Shown: positions 35,086 to 47,949 of the stretch, in pieces | Layout of the letters: each line of letters opens with the position of its first letter | Numbering within the stretch: position 1 is the stretch's first letter | Source: Trogon surrucura | Taxonomy: Eukaryota; Chordata; Aves; Trogoniformes; Trogonidae | Length of the DNA stretch: 64,000 bases | Assembly (NCBI GenBank): GCA_020746105.1 | Contig: CM036618.1 | Coordinates: 92,622,122-92,686,121, forward strand | Reading direction: 5' to 3' | The notes under the pieces: generated by a model | Told to the model about the DNA's origin: nothing | Database searches by the model: none | What the model saw: only the letters and a program-made list of their open reading frames with translations | Made by a program: the position numbers and the translations under genes

Positions 35086-37207
35086 GGTTCTTGTCATGAA
35101 GGACATTGGAGTTCTCTGGAATTCCTGATGGAGGTGTTATGTGTTGCAAAAAAATCTTGGCTACGTGCTTGCTCTGCCACACTTGTGTATTGGTTTTTGA
35201 AAGTTGTGCTTTTCTCTGGAGCTCTGACCTTGGTGATCAGACCTCAAGAAAGAATGATACTCACACCTAGAAATGGCCTAATGACTTGGTGCTGTTCCTG
35301 GCAGGGTCAGTTTTTCAGTGCTGTTCCTATGTCTTTTTTTTGCAATATTTGTCCTGCTTTAGTTCTTTGTGATGATCTTTGTTTCAGAATGCCCAGAATG
35401 CCTCTGTCTTTTGTTGTCATCGGGAATTTGTCTCTTTCAGCAGTTGGCTGTGGCATGCTGGTGATAAACTCCAAGAAGTGCCCAAAGAAGCAGAAAAGGG
35501 CTTTGCTTTTCCTTGTCTGATTTTCAGTGCTTCCCTGCTCTCCTGCACAGCTCACAGTCTTGGTCCCATTCTGAGTGGTGGGATGACCCTTCTCTGGCAG
35601 GGCCAACCAATTTTTTACCTGCCTCTCTTTTCCCCTTGCTGAGCTTTCACCTTTTGCAGGTTCCCCACCAGACCCAGCTCTGAATAGATTAAGCGCATTT
35701 CTAGCAGATAAAGATCAGCAGAGCCATCACAGGCGAGGCTGGGCTTGACTCCCTGGTGCAGGGTCAGCTAGTGTATGATGATGTTCTCACCTCATGCTCC
35801 AAAACACACCACCCTCTGTCTGCTTCTTAAGAGACGTGACTAACACTAGTCCTCTATGGTAGAGTCTGCTTCCTAGGGAAAAGATTGGGTTTTTTTTATT
35901 GAGAAGAGAGTGTTTACTTTGGGATGTTTCTTTGTGGAGAAGCAACATGATAAAAATGTGCCTTGATTTTGTTAGAAGTTTTTTTGAGAACTCCATCACA
36001 GGCCAATGCCTAAGTAAGTATGGCTATTTCCCATCATAGTAGAAAGTTGCAGAGTGTCCAAAGAAGGGTCACTTACACAAGCTCAGGGGACTCTAAGGAT
36101 GTTTTATACAAGTACCTGTTACATCCAGTACTATGCAGCTATCCTCCACAGCAAATTCTTTTGCATTTACTTGCGTAAATGTGGAGGGATACGCTTGTCT
36201 GTATTTCTGAGTCATGTCCTGTCAGTACTTCCCACACCAGTTACATGTGTGGGTTAGATAAACAGAAGAAAACCCAACAGTTAAACCCGGTGTTCTCTGC
36301 AAATCTTGGTGACTATGAGCTTTAAATGATAGAAATTCAACAAACAGTCCTAACACAAGATTCATATCAAGTGCGTCAATCTCTTGCCCTTCCTCTTGGC
36401 CATTCTACATCTTAAATAGAAGAGCTAAGAACTTCAGGCCCCTCTTTCTGGGATGTAGTGTAGGGCATTCTCTGACTGTGGAGAAAGCAAACTATCATAC
36501 TTTTGTCCCTCTTCCCATTCTTTGTGAGCTTAGTGTTACACGGGGGCAGTAGCTGATGCATAAGACCCAGGATAGCAGAATAATTCATTGGCAGGCTTGC
36601 TGAATTTATGGAGAGGAACAGATGACAGGATAACGGGGTTCTGGACTGGAGAAATAAAGCTTTCAATATTGACTTTTGGATGTTCCATTTGGTGGTATTG
36701 CCAAAAAGGACAAGAAAAGTGATCCTGCTTCAATTTGGTGCAATGCACTAAATAATCCCAGTGAATACACACAATTCTGCTAAATGAATCCCTATCTCAG
36801 GCTGCCCATATAAACCCACCAGCAAGCTTTTCCCCCTTTTGATTCACTTAGAAAGAATGCTGAAAAGAAATTCACAAGATTTCTATTTCACCCTGATGCA
36901 CCAGACAGTGGCTACAGCTTGAGTCAAGATGTGGTGGGGTGTTGTGATTTTAGTGGCTCACATAAACTCCTACAAAGCTTGCCTGACATGTCCAATGCTC
37001 ATGTTCTAGCCTTAAGAAAATGCCAGATTTGTGTTCCGGAAAGTATTTCCATCCAATGGAAATGTGGCTTCTGTAACATGGTCTGCTTTTCCAGGGCACC
37101 AGGAGATGTTCCTGTAAGCAGCGGAGAATGACACATTTCATAATGTGGGTAATGGAGGGGATGGACGTGAGTGTCTTTGTGATCTCTCTGGATCAGACTG
37201 TAGTCAT

Positions 37208-37262
37208 AGGGACTAGGACAGGTGGCCTTGGTGGTCCTACCCAGTCCAATAGACCTGTAGGT
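37208..37262 (+). mobile_element. Possible CR1 3' tail fragment
   Basis: The string 'gggactaggacaggtggccttggtggtcctacccagtcc' resembles the last bases of CR1 elements, before the ATTCTATGAT-type tail, which has degenerated here. The match is short, so the call is tentative. Confidence 0.35.
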
Positions 37263-40200
37263 GACAAAGAGCTGCCTGCCTCTTCCTTGCCTGATATTTA
37301 AAAGACGCCTTCTGGTTTGCTTTCAAAGTTATCTGCACTGTGTGAAAATTTGGTGTCCCCTGCACTGATTCAGTATAGAGCAGTGTTCCATTCACCTTCA
37401 GACGCAGCACTTCTGAGCTTTGCAGCCCGAGTCTCTGAGTCTCATCCGCTACCAGACATGTTCCCACCCCTGGGGCTGTGGCGGGTCAGGGGAAGTGATT
37501 AGCTCCTGCATCCTGGGAGGGGACTCTGCACGCGTCAGTCACCGCTAACTCTGCAGGGGCACAGCCGGAGTGACACTGCCCTTGGCAAGGTGAGGGGTTT
37601 TCCTCCTGGGAAATGTGTCACAAAGCAGCACTATCTCTGTCATGGCAGGTAGAGCTACTCCCTGGCCTCGTGCCAGGTCATTTTGCGCACAGCGATGAAT
37701 CACCCTGAGCACATTCAGAGACACAGAGATGTGTCATACGAACTGAGGGTGCAAGAAAGAAACCAGGGGAGTTTCAGGGACTGGCTGTGCCAGTGGTCGT
37801 GAGCAAGATGGCTACTTATTATGTGGAGGCCTCATCTGCGTAGAGGGCTGTATCAGTGCGCAGACCAGCTACCTGGGGCATGCACTGAGGATTTCGGCAG
37901 TAATCCTCAGCACAGGCCAGCGTACTGCAGCCTTCCCCTCTGCTCCCTGTGGAGGAAGTGGGAAGGGTGGTTGGCAGGATCCACACAGCTGCCTCGGGCC
38001 TCCTCCAGCTTGTGCCTGCACTCCCACTTTGTGATATCCCTTCAAGAAGGCTCTTTATAACTAAGCTGCACAGTGACCCCTGAGCTTGTGCATTAGCAGC
38101 TTTTTGTGATGTGAGGCTGCTCCTGGGAGCCTTCACTTGAAGGACCTCACTGCTCCTTTGTTTGCTGTTCCAGAGAAAACCTTGATTGTTTGAGCAACAT
38201 GTGGCTGAAATGGCTGTTGGCATGAATTAGGAAACCCTCCCTCTCTGTCTGTGAGGTTCTAGATTGTGCCCTCATTTACAGCACGCTTTTTGGGTGGGGC
38301 TTATTTATTTTCTAATGCAACGCGGACTAAAGGAAATCTGCAAAAGTCCTCGCTGCTCTCTGCTCCCATGTAGGTTTGGATAGCAGTTACTTCAAGAATG
38401 TAGCTCTTGGTAACTTGGTAACCACACAACTCGTGTGGTTTGCCTGCTTCTTAGCTCATGCCAGTCAGATCTGAACTAGGGAGAAGGCAGAAGTTTATCA
38501 ATAGTGAAGGCAACTCTTTGCTGGAGCACTCTGTTGTGGGTGATAGTTGCTTCTCTGTTTCTCGATGTCTTTGGACTGAAACTGGATGACCTTTGGGAAG
38601 GTACACCTTACTAGATGCAAATAATTGGGATCCGTAAGGGAAGAACTGAGACTTAAGTTTCACAGCTTGCTTTATGTAACAGGTGTCCTGTTTTGGCCTG
38701 AACACCTGATTACAGGCTTTGGTCCTCGTCTAAAGAAAAATACGTGGTACTCTGGAGAGAGCTAAGCTTTTCTTGAGGTGAGAACCAGTGACCATGTGGC
38801 AGCTCCTCACAGGCAGAAGTGCTTTGTTTCTGCCAAGGACGAGCACTGATATTGGGCTCTGAGGGGACATGGCCAAGCTGGTGTACAGTCAAGCTGTAGT
38901 TTTTGGTGTGAGTAGGAGCTAAGGTACATTGCATCTACCTGGACCGGTAACCCCACTAAGCAGGCTGCTGCCATATCCTCACAGGCTCTTCCTTAAGTCC
39001 TTTTGGAGACTAAGTCTGTAAGTATGAGAAGATGGGGCTCTCTATGCATGGATTCCTGTGCAATACCAGCTCTGACAGCTGGGCAACAGCTGTTTGCAGA
39101 TGATTGCCAGCATTAATAAAGGAGGCTATGTGATGGATTCCCTTACGTAGGGGTCACTAAACAAACAGAGCTTGAGGAAGCCCTGATTTCTCTAGGAGAA
39201 AATGCAGCACAAAACCCCTTCTTGTTCTGACATCCCAGCAGTGAGTCCTTCTCTGCTGTAATTTGCAGCTAATCCCATGTGCAACAGCTTCAGAAACTAA
39301 TCTGGTGAGAGCAGCTCCTCCATGTATCCCTGACCAGCCTGCTAGTTGCAAGGAAACATGGATGCTGAGGACAAAGATGATTCCTTGGGGGCCTCCTAAA
39401 TGATTTTGTGGTGTCTCTTCAGAGAGCAGACTGTAGCAAAGCTCCCACTCTTCACATACTCGTGGGCAGACATATGTGGATGTAGGGGATGGGAGAGCTC
39501 GTCCATGTCTCTCAGGATGGTCCCAGAGGTATTATGTTATGTCTTAAAAGGGCCATGAGAGGGGGAACAGGCCACAGTTTCCACTTTTCTGCACCCATGG
39601 GCAGTGTAGCCCTCATACTGGCCCCTGGCACGTCTCTGTGCTCATGAGGACAGCACTTCCCCTCTCCCTGGGACCAGGGTCACTCTTGAACAGGCAGGTC
39701 CCCTGTGGGGTCTGAAGGACAGCCTCACAAAATCCACCAGGCACCCCCTCTTGAAAGGCAGGTCCCTTCATGGCAGCTGCTGAGCTACCTGCATAGGGGC
39801 CACTTTGCTGTAGAGCCTTGTGAGCAAAGCTAAGGCTACGAAGTGCCAGCAAGGGGGTGGATCCTCTGCAGTCTCCCTTTCAAGCTCCCACCTCTCCAGT
39901 CTTTTCCCATCTCCCTCCTCTTTGCTCTGGGTCTCCATGCCCCCTCTGAGCTGCTGTTCCTCCCCAGCCTGCCCAACTCTTGCCAGGGCTATGGAGGCTG
40001 GAGGCCAGATCTGGGCAGGAGGTTAAGAGACAAATGGGAGCTGACGGCCATCCCCTCCTGCTCCCAGAGTTAGGGAGGGCAAGTCACTGACCTCCCAGCA
40101 GGAGTGACACAGGAAACCCATAATTACATGCTTGTGACAGCAACACTAGATCATCTTAATCACACTGCTGCCATGTCAGAGATGCTGCCTCTTGGGATTA

Positions 40201-40492
40201 AGGAAAACAAACAAATGGAAGCGGCGCTGGCAACAACAGTGTCTCTGTCCAGTGATTGCCCAGCACCTCCCAGTGCAGTGGCCCTCCCAGCACTGGCTGG
40301 CCCAGCTGCGAGGAGAGTGTGTTGTGGGCTGAAGGCTCAGCAAACAAGCTCATCCCAGTAGACTCTGATGGATCTACTCCTTGCACTGACAAGTCAGAGT
40401 CCCTTCTCTTTCTCAGTGGCTCTCAAAACACATGACAGTAGTGACTGACACCTCTACCACCCCTTGGAAGTCTCCTCACTTTTCCCCCGCTA
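37263..40492. other. Unique sequence, no gene recognised
   Basis: No exon, RNA gene or repeat was identified. Open frames are short on both strands and without domains. Confidence 0.55.
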
Positions 40493-40641
40493 TGTTTTAT
40501 AGCAGTAAGCCGAGGCACAAAGGAGATTTATGCAAAGCCATGAAGTGAGGTCGGTCAGTGACAAAACTGGGCTTTGAGTACAGCAATGCTACTTTCAGAC
40601 TCTGGTGTCCTGACCCTTGCTGCTTCAAGTACGCTGCTCAG
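40493..40641 (-). mobile_element. MIR (CORE-SINE), antisense
   Basis: On the + strand the order is: 'ttttatagcagtaagccgaggcacaaaggaga', then 'gtcagtgacaaaactgggctttgag', then 'tctggtgtcctgaccc', then 'ttcaagtacgctgct'. This is the reverse of a MIR element, running from the post-core segment through the core to the tRNA-like head. So the SINE lies on the minus strand and is close to full length, though diverged. The Pol III boxes are too eroded to be active. Confidence 0.75.
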
Positions 40642-43387
40642 CCCTTCTTCTTCACTTCTGAGGACAGCTCTGGTGTCCTGCCCTGCAGTAACCTTGTCTA
40701 CAATGCTGCCTATGTTTTTTTTATGGTGATGTCCGTTTTTTTTCTGTATGAACTTTGTGTGAGCAGTTTCTCATCCTCATCTCCTTAATGAAGTGACTCC
40801 ACCCTTGTTCCCATCCCCACCTATTGGAAAAAGTCTGGACATCGTTTTCAAAGACAAACTTTACATCACACTGACTCGTCCCACAAAGCAATTGGAAGTT
40901 AGTAATACTGAGCTCAAACCGCTCTTATGCTACCCTGAGCTGAGCCAGAATAATTTTTCTCCCTTTCAAAAACCTTTCCTGTTTTCAGGATTCAAAAGTG
41001 TGGACCAGCTCTTTTGTCTTGTGGAAAAATAAAAAAACAACCCCACCCCCCAGCTTTCCTTTTCCTTTTCCATTTTGAAAGCTTGGTCCTTTTGTTAAGA
41101 TTTGCAGCCACTCCAGTGTTTCTTCTCTCCTCATCCACTATTTCTTCCTCAATGTGAAATTATCCTCCTTCTGAGTCCTCCTGGTGTTATTTCAGCACCA
41201 TTCACTCCTCTCTGGGACCCGAGGAGATTTGTGAGCCCTATGGCATGGGCGTGCTATGAAAGGACCCAATATGTTTCCCAAGGAGAGGCAGCCCGGTTAA
41301 AAACCAGAATGGCTCAACCTGAGGCCAATGCAAGGTTTGTGGGGACGGCTGCCTCAGCAAATAATGCAGTTAGGTAAGACAGGGTTTGGGCTAATTCAGC
41401 TTTCCCTCCCCTTGGCTACAGGACTTTGCCTGGGGCAGCCCTAAATGCAGATTCCCAAAGTACAGGAGATGCCGTGGCCTTACTGAGCTTTGCCAGACAG
41501 TTTTGTAGTGGGCAAATCCATCCCATGTCTTTGGGAGGGCCCCTGTGCCCCACTAGCTGGAGTCCAGGGAGCACCACTGACACCGGACAGAAATTCTCTC
41601 TTGCAGACAGCCAGGCCAGCATGGGAAACAGAGAATTTGAGATCTGGAGATAAGCAGGTCCCCGGTGCATCCCTAGAGAGTGAGGGGAGAGAGCCCCAGA
41701 CTGGGGGCTCCAGCCAGCCCCTAATCCAGTGTGCAGCTGAGAGGATCAAGAGATAGAAAGGTTGCTCACTATAAATCCTTTTGAAGTCGGTTCCAACTCC
41801 TTTGCTGGGAACTTGCTGGCCTGCGTGCGACAGTGAATGCTAAGCCAGGGAGCCATGAGCCATGTGCTCCCTCCCACCATGGGGCCTTGGGCTCTGAAAA
41901 ACCATCCGCTTGCCCCAGAGGCTGCTGCTACCCAGGTGCCCCAAAGGCAGCAACAAATAATGCTGCTGTGGGGTGAAAGCATCAAGCCTGGTGGAGCCCC
42001 TCTCTCAGATCCCCCTGGCCCCACTGTAAGGGGGCAGGAGGGTCCCCAAATGCCTCTTGCTGGGACAGCCCATCTGAGGAGACAGCTGGTGTGGGGGTGG
42101 CTGGGTGGTCACAGATCCAGCCCTGACCCTCTGTGGCTGTGGGTCACAGGACAGCTTGCTGGTGGCTCTGCCCTTACACAAACACTTTGCTTCCCTTGCC
42201 TTTTCTCTTAATGAAATCCACCTCTCCCTGCTGTTGTTTTTGGCTTCCAGCTGACTCTGTGCTTTTCCTTCTCCAGCACGTGATACAAACACTGCTCACT
42301 GGCTGCTTCCTCCAGGTGAAGAACACCTGTACCTGGCCCCATGTCCCTGGACAAGTTGGGGTTGGTGACACTGGGTCACTAAGGCCGCGCCTTGCTACAG
42401 ACTTACTTTGCTGCTTCCTGGGCTCTCTGCAGAGCATGACAGGCCAGTGCATGAAAGGAGCTGTGCATGAAGGAGCTGGCATTCCCTGAAGTGAGAGGGA
42501 CATGGGGCTGTAGGAAAGGGAAGCAAGATGATGGCACTGGGCTTGCTGTGGGCCCAGATGCTCCCTGAGTGGCATGGAGCAGTGCTGCAGCCCTGTTGTG
42601 CTTTCCAGCAAGGTAGTGGTGACCAGAAAGCAGCCACCCTGCATACTGGACCTTAAAATCGCACACTGCTACCCTGAAGTGCACGAAAAAATGATAGAGT
42701 AAGTAAAAATACCAGTAAAGAAAAGCATCCATATTTAACAGCCCTCCTCCCCCACTTCTAACTGCTTACCCTTAAAATTCCTCTCAGGACACAACTCTAA
42801 ACTTTTCTCTGAGACCACTAAGGCTAGAAACTGCCTTTCTTTTTTAGACAAGAAAAAATTCTTCCCTCAGTGAAATCAGGGGCTTTAAGGGAAACCCATG
42901 CTATTGCAAAACCCATCCCAATTTGGGCACCTCTTCCCCCTGCCCATGCTCTCCCTCTCCCCATTGCACAGGGCAGGCCCCCTTCCAGATCTGTCTTCCC
43001 CAGCCGGTATCTGTCCCTGCTCCCGAGGCCAGTGCTCCCAAATCATGGCCCAGCACTGGCCGGCTGTTGACCCTCACTAGTGCTGCTCTCAGCATCCAGC
43101 CTCTCCGGCTCTTCTCCCCAGCTTGTGTGTTTTTAATCCTCCTTCCTTTTTTTCCATGAAAATGCAAAACACACAGCCCCACTCCCTCATCAGCCTATGC
43201 TGTGCTCTCCTACAACTCAGCCTACTTTTTCCTTCTTTCACGGTGTTCTCTGCAAATGCAGGTTTTGCACAGTCTCAGGGCAGACACTGCAGAAATCCCC
43301 TCTCGTGAAGGAGTGGTGCTGACTGCCGCTAAATGGTATCACCTTAACAGACTCCCCTGGGATGGGGCAAAGCAGGCATAAAGTATA
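40642..43387. other. Unique sequence, no gene recognised
   Basis: Several overlapping open frames of 60-156 codons occur between 41.4 and 42.7 kb on both strands, but they follow the GC-rich composition and have no domain. No repeat was recognised apart from short A and C runs near 41,030-41,050. Confidence 0.55.
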
Positions 43388-43585
43388 GCGTCTATTTTTG
43401 GAGGCGCAGAGTAATTTTCCTGACTGGGTGACACTGAACACCTTGTTTAAAAATAGAGAGAGGAGCCTGAATCAGCGGGCGCAGGGGGTGTGAGGTAACC
43501 CAGGTAAAACTTTTCCACTGGGCCAGGCACTGGGCACCGACAAAGGGCCACACCTGTAGTTTCACTAAAGTGTCTCACCTGATCT
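43388..43585. promoter_or_regulatory. MEF2 / CArG-like / E-box cluster
   Basis: Within 200 bases lie a CArG-like CTATTTTTGG (43,392-43,401), a full MEF2 match TTAAAAATAG (43,447-43,456), and two CACCTG E-boxes (43,551-43,556 and 43,576-43,581). This combination of SRF, MEF2 and bHLH words is known from muscle enhancers. No promoter or exon is attached. Activity is inferred and unproven. Confidence 0.25.
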
Positions 43586-46440
43586 GGCACTGCTGGTTAC
43601 TGACTGACACTGGCAAATTCCAGCCCTGCAAATCCTACCAGGGATTTCTTCCTGTATGTATCAGCAGTGCACTTTGATCTGGCTGCGGGCAGAGCAGCCA
43701 GGGCTCCTGAGCAGCCACTGCTTCTCTCCATTCCTGGCAGCCCCCTGTGCTGTGGGAGGGCCGGGAGGACGATCAGTGCCAGATCTTCAGCGAGAGGAGC
43801 TCAGGCTTGGCGTTGACCTTGTCCCATTTATCTGAGTTATGTAAGGTCTTCCCGTATGGGCTGCTTTCTATGTGACACCTAACTATTTAGGCCAATGTGG
43901 TCTGTCACAAATGTGACGGTCGGTTTGGGGGAGGGAAGCGGGTAGACTTGTGCTGTCTCAGACCCAGGCGGGAAGGGAAACAGCTGGATGCCTTGCAGCA
44001 GGGTCACTCCTCAGCTGACACAAATTTCCCTGTCCCACTGCTTGTGGGAGATGCCCAATTTCAGCTGAGCTCAGCAGTTCTGCACCCAGGGCCTCTTCTC
44101 AGCACAAGAGCTGCTTCAATAAATCAGCATGTTCCCTCTTAACCACCCTGTTTAGGGCAGGAGGGGAGAGAAGTCAAGAGGGTAACTCGGAGATCTGGGT
44201 CCTTTGCCTCTCCTTTGTGAGTTCAGAGTTGGGCTGGGATTTCCCTGTGGTTCCTTCAGAGACAGCGTAAGTCCTGCTGGAGCTTAGTTTGCATTTTATG
44301 CCAGAAGAGCCAGGCCAAAGAGCAAGGGCTGTGGTTGCTCCCTGGGCTTTAGGGTACAAATTCGTGGTAGCTTCGGAGGCATGAGCTTCAGATGGAGCTG
44401 GCAGCAGATTGGACACTGAAGCTCATGGTCAGCATTGAGGTGGTTGAAGTAAGAGCAGCATGAGGACCCCGCAGGCACAAGAGCTGTAGATCACAGCGAT
44501 GCTGCCACTGGCTTGCCTGCAGAAATTGGAGTTAGACTTTATCCATGTCCTTTTTGCCCATATGCCCCATCAGGGTGACATTCATCCCCTTTCTGGGCAA
44601 TGGCATGGAACAAAACATTGCCTGCTGAGGGTGCTCCATGTGTGACTTTTAGTGTGAAGTCCAGCACTTCCAGTAGTGCAGCAGGTAACTTCCACCCACA
44701 ACACTGTGGGCCCTTCTGGGTATGCCGTACCTAAATATAAGAGATGCTGCCAGACTTCCAGTTTCCATTCTAGGTGCAATGTTCTCCTGCCCTCCACATC
44801 ACAGTGCCTGCAAGCAGTAGTGAAAATATTTGGGTGTAGAGAAGAGAAGTGGAGGAAGCACCAGTGAAAATAGATGTTTATTAGTCTGACAGCAAACTGA
44901 GCTCTTTGCAGGTGCCTTCAGATAGCCATGGCTATGGTCTGACATCTTTTCTGTCACCACCGTGCTGTGCAGCTGGGGGCACATCAGTCTGTAATAGCTC
45001 TGGACCCCAGTGTCATAGCCGGGCATTACTGATTTGCAGAACACTGTGGGGGACACAGGCAGCTTTCTGATACATGTAGGTGTCACAACAGCATCAGATG
45101 GAACGGTATCTAGGAGATGATGTAGATTCATAAGTGGTACCATCAGCCTGGTTAATTTTGTCATCTCCCATTAAGCACTTATGAAGCTCATCTAAGACAT
45201 TGCTGCCATTGAGGTTAACAAACAGTTCCCCGGGGTCCTTGGTTTTCTTGGCCATCGGTGAATAAACTTGCAGTGTCACACTTCCCTTACCCAGCTGTAC
45301 TTCAGTGTCCCTGTTACAGTATGTTCAATGCATGTGGGACCTCTGGCCGGGTGCTGGGGCTGGCTGCCCAGGGCACCTTCCCATGTACAGGAGGTTCAGC
45401 CTGGCTGGGCTACAAGGGCTCACAAACTGAGAGCTGTTGGTGGATGTTCCTCCTGCGGGAGGTTTTTCTGAAAAGTAAACACTGTACAGCATTTGCAGAG
45501 CTTCTGCGCCATGACTTGGTATCAGCATGGAGCTAGGTCTTCAGCAGCACTGTTTCTCCTTACCATCGTCGAGACAACTCTTTACCCTGAGACATCAGTT
45601 TTAGTTAAGTCGGAACCATGTCAACCTTTTTGGTTTTGGCAGAGTGGTTAGGGGAAGTCTGTCTGAAATTGGAGACATGATATTGCAAGAAGTTAATTTT
45701 CTAATATAACTTGAATTCACCTGGTAGGTAAAGCTGTGTAGCCTGTATATAGAAGTGTGTAAGGGGAAGCCAGTTCCCCCACGAGAAGCCTCACTAGTAG
45801 CAGGATATTTCTGGCAGGTATTTATGGCAACCCTGGCAAAGCCCCTGTAGTGATGCATTGTGTCAGATTGAATAGTGCTAGAGTCTTGGTCCAGGAAGAC
45901 AAGTTCCTACATGAGGAAAATGTGCTGCTGCAGAAGACACTCAGTGAGTATTATTCAAAGTTCTCCTGTGAGGCCAGCATGGAGGCTTTGCTCTGGACAA
46001 AAGGGATTGGTCCATTTGCACTGATGTTGCCATTTCGTTAGAGGTTGAAACCTTCAGTCTTCAGGGCTGCTCATCAGGATCGAATTTTCTCGGGTTGGAA
46101 TTTTCCTCTGAACAGAGTGAGAACCACTCCCAAATACCACTCAACCTGATGACACGCTCCATGCCAGTGGCACTGGTACTGAGGCTCTGTACAGGACCTC
46201 TCACCCACGCATCCCTGTAAGGATATGCAGCAGCCCTCCTCACTTTGCCTCTGGACAATGGCCCCTCTACAGCAACTGTCTCTGGAAATTATTTTTGCCT
46301 CTTCTGGACTTACTGCTTGTGGGAAATGGGGAAGGGATGCTCTGAGTGCCGCATGGTCAGGGCGGGCTGAGGCTTGCTGGCAGCACTTAGGCAGGATCTC
46401 CCTGCTCACCCAATTCATCTATGCCACAACCATATGCTGT
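43586..46440. other. Unique sequence; weakly coding-like minus-strand frames
   Basis: No gene is recognised. Between 44,582 and 45,279 three minus-strand open frames in different phases follow one another, and their residues look somewhat less biased than chance frames here. They could be an eroded retrogene or chance; I recognise no family. Confidence 0.4.
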
Positions 46441-46560
46441 TATTAGGTGCTTATGTTTTGATATCTTCATTGTGTAATTAGTCACATGCTTGTAAACAAT
46501 GTAAATAAACCCTAATGAGCTGGTAGCTTAATCATTCAGTAATGACTCTGAATGTCAGGA
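46441..46560. promoter_or_regulatory. Forkhead/homeodomain motif cluster
   Basis: This 120-base AT-rich patch has TAATTAG (46,475-46,481), TGTAAACA (46,491-46,498), GTAAATAAAC (46,501-46,510), TAATGAG (46,513-46,519) and TTAATCATT (46,529-46,537). TGTAAACA and GTAAATA are forkhead cores and the TAAT words are homeodomain cores. The density resembles developmental enhancers. The patch begins a longer AT-rich region, which weakens the case. Confidence 0.3.
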
Positions 46561-47949
46561 ACTGTCCACACAGAGTAGCAGCTATATTTAAGTATTTATT
46601 TCTTTTTTTTTTTTCTGTCTGTGTTGCAAAACTAGCTAGTGTCTCTTCCTTATTTTTCCTAACACTCTGCAGGTTATTCTGCTCAGAAGCCACTTGAGTG
46701 GATTTACTCACCGATTAATCCAGAAAATTTGGCTTCACTGTTTCATGCTACTGCTGATACTTTTTTTAAAGCAACACGTAAACTTTCTCTTATGTTTTTT
46801 TAATATTTTATTCTACTTTTGATAGTCATGGATGAATCCTTGGTGGTATTCTTCTTTGACCTTGCTATTTTTGAAAGTCTTTTTCGGGGTAAATATTTAG
46901 GCCAATTACTTAGGCAGGAACTACTGTGCACATCACAGTAAGGATTTGAAAATGTCCATGGTAAAAATTCAGTCTAAAAAGACCTCTTAATCAATTTATT
47001 TTTCACACACTTCTTGTTTTTCTTTAAATATATTTCCATCCCAAAGAGTCATCAAGAAAAGTTTGGGACTGTGAACTCTGAAGGCCTACAGACTCAGTGG
47101 CAGATATGAAACCTTTGGCTTACCATGTTGGATTTTGATTTTATATTTTTAAACAAATCTTATGAAGGTTTTTGAGTCTGATTTGTACTTTTGGATGCCT
47201 GAGATTGTCATTACTGTATTACAATTGCTCTTTACTGTCTTTCTAATGTGCTTTTTAATCAGTGCATTTCTTTCTGCTGCTGACATGGGGAGGGGAGCTC
47301 AGATGCTTTGCCAGCTTCTCCCCAGTACTGCCTATCCCCTTGGCCTTTGGTATTTCCTATCGTAGTACTGGAAAAAAAGAGAGCTCGAGCCCTTTTCAGA
47401 GCTTCAACTTCTAACCTACTTTTGTGTAAAATAGACTGTGCCATTCTTTCTCCAGATATATTTATGAATTGCTGATACATATCCTTGTCTTTTTTTGACA
47501 TATTTGTGTATTTCTGTAGTGAGGCTGCCATGGTAGATAACCAGAGGAAAGCAGCTCTCTTTGGGAACAACTTTCAAAGTTTCCTAATTAGCTCTCAGTC
47601 TGTTTTGGAACAAAGCCACAATATTTCAGCTATTCTGGCAAAGAGAATGTTGTGTCAAATTTCCATTTTTTTTGTGTGTGAAATGTGATTTTCAGACTGA
47701 AACTTACATTTTTCAGAGCTGGAATATGAGCGGCGCATGCTGGTGTTTGTGCCTAGGGAAACGACTCGGGGGATGCCCTGATTCAAGTTTCTGCCCAATC
47801 TCATTTTGACCAAAATGCCTATCCCTGATCACGCACGATCAATTACGGGACAGAGCCTGATCTAAGGCTTGGGTGTTCCCTCTGGTGCTGACCGCCGGGA
47901 GCCTGCTGCTCCTTTCTGCCCCCACCAAGCAAAAATTGCGTGTGCACAG
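46561..47949. other. AT-rich unique sequence; one odd minus-strand frame
   Basis: No gene is recognised. A T12 run lies at 46,603-46,614. A minus-strand frame at 47,259-47,570 (103 codons) has a lysine/glutamate-rich middle with residues such as ERMAQSILHKSRLEVEALK that looks like a coiled coil. It has no recognised relative, and its poly-Phe downstream part argues against a real exon. Confidence 0.45.

Larger units (their letters stand above)
34775..37207. other. Unique sequence with a trinucleotide repeat and a MIR; no gene
   Basis: Apart from the AAT/ATC repeat just after the Ty3/gypsy remnant and the MIR core at 35,018-35,085, nothing is recognised. A 3' LTR would be expected to start here, but no TG...CA-bounded repeat with a copy upstream of 31.7 kb was found by eye. 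Confidence 0.5.
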
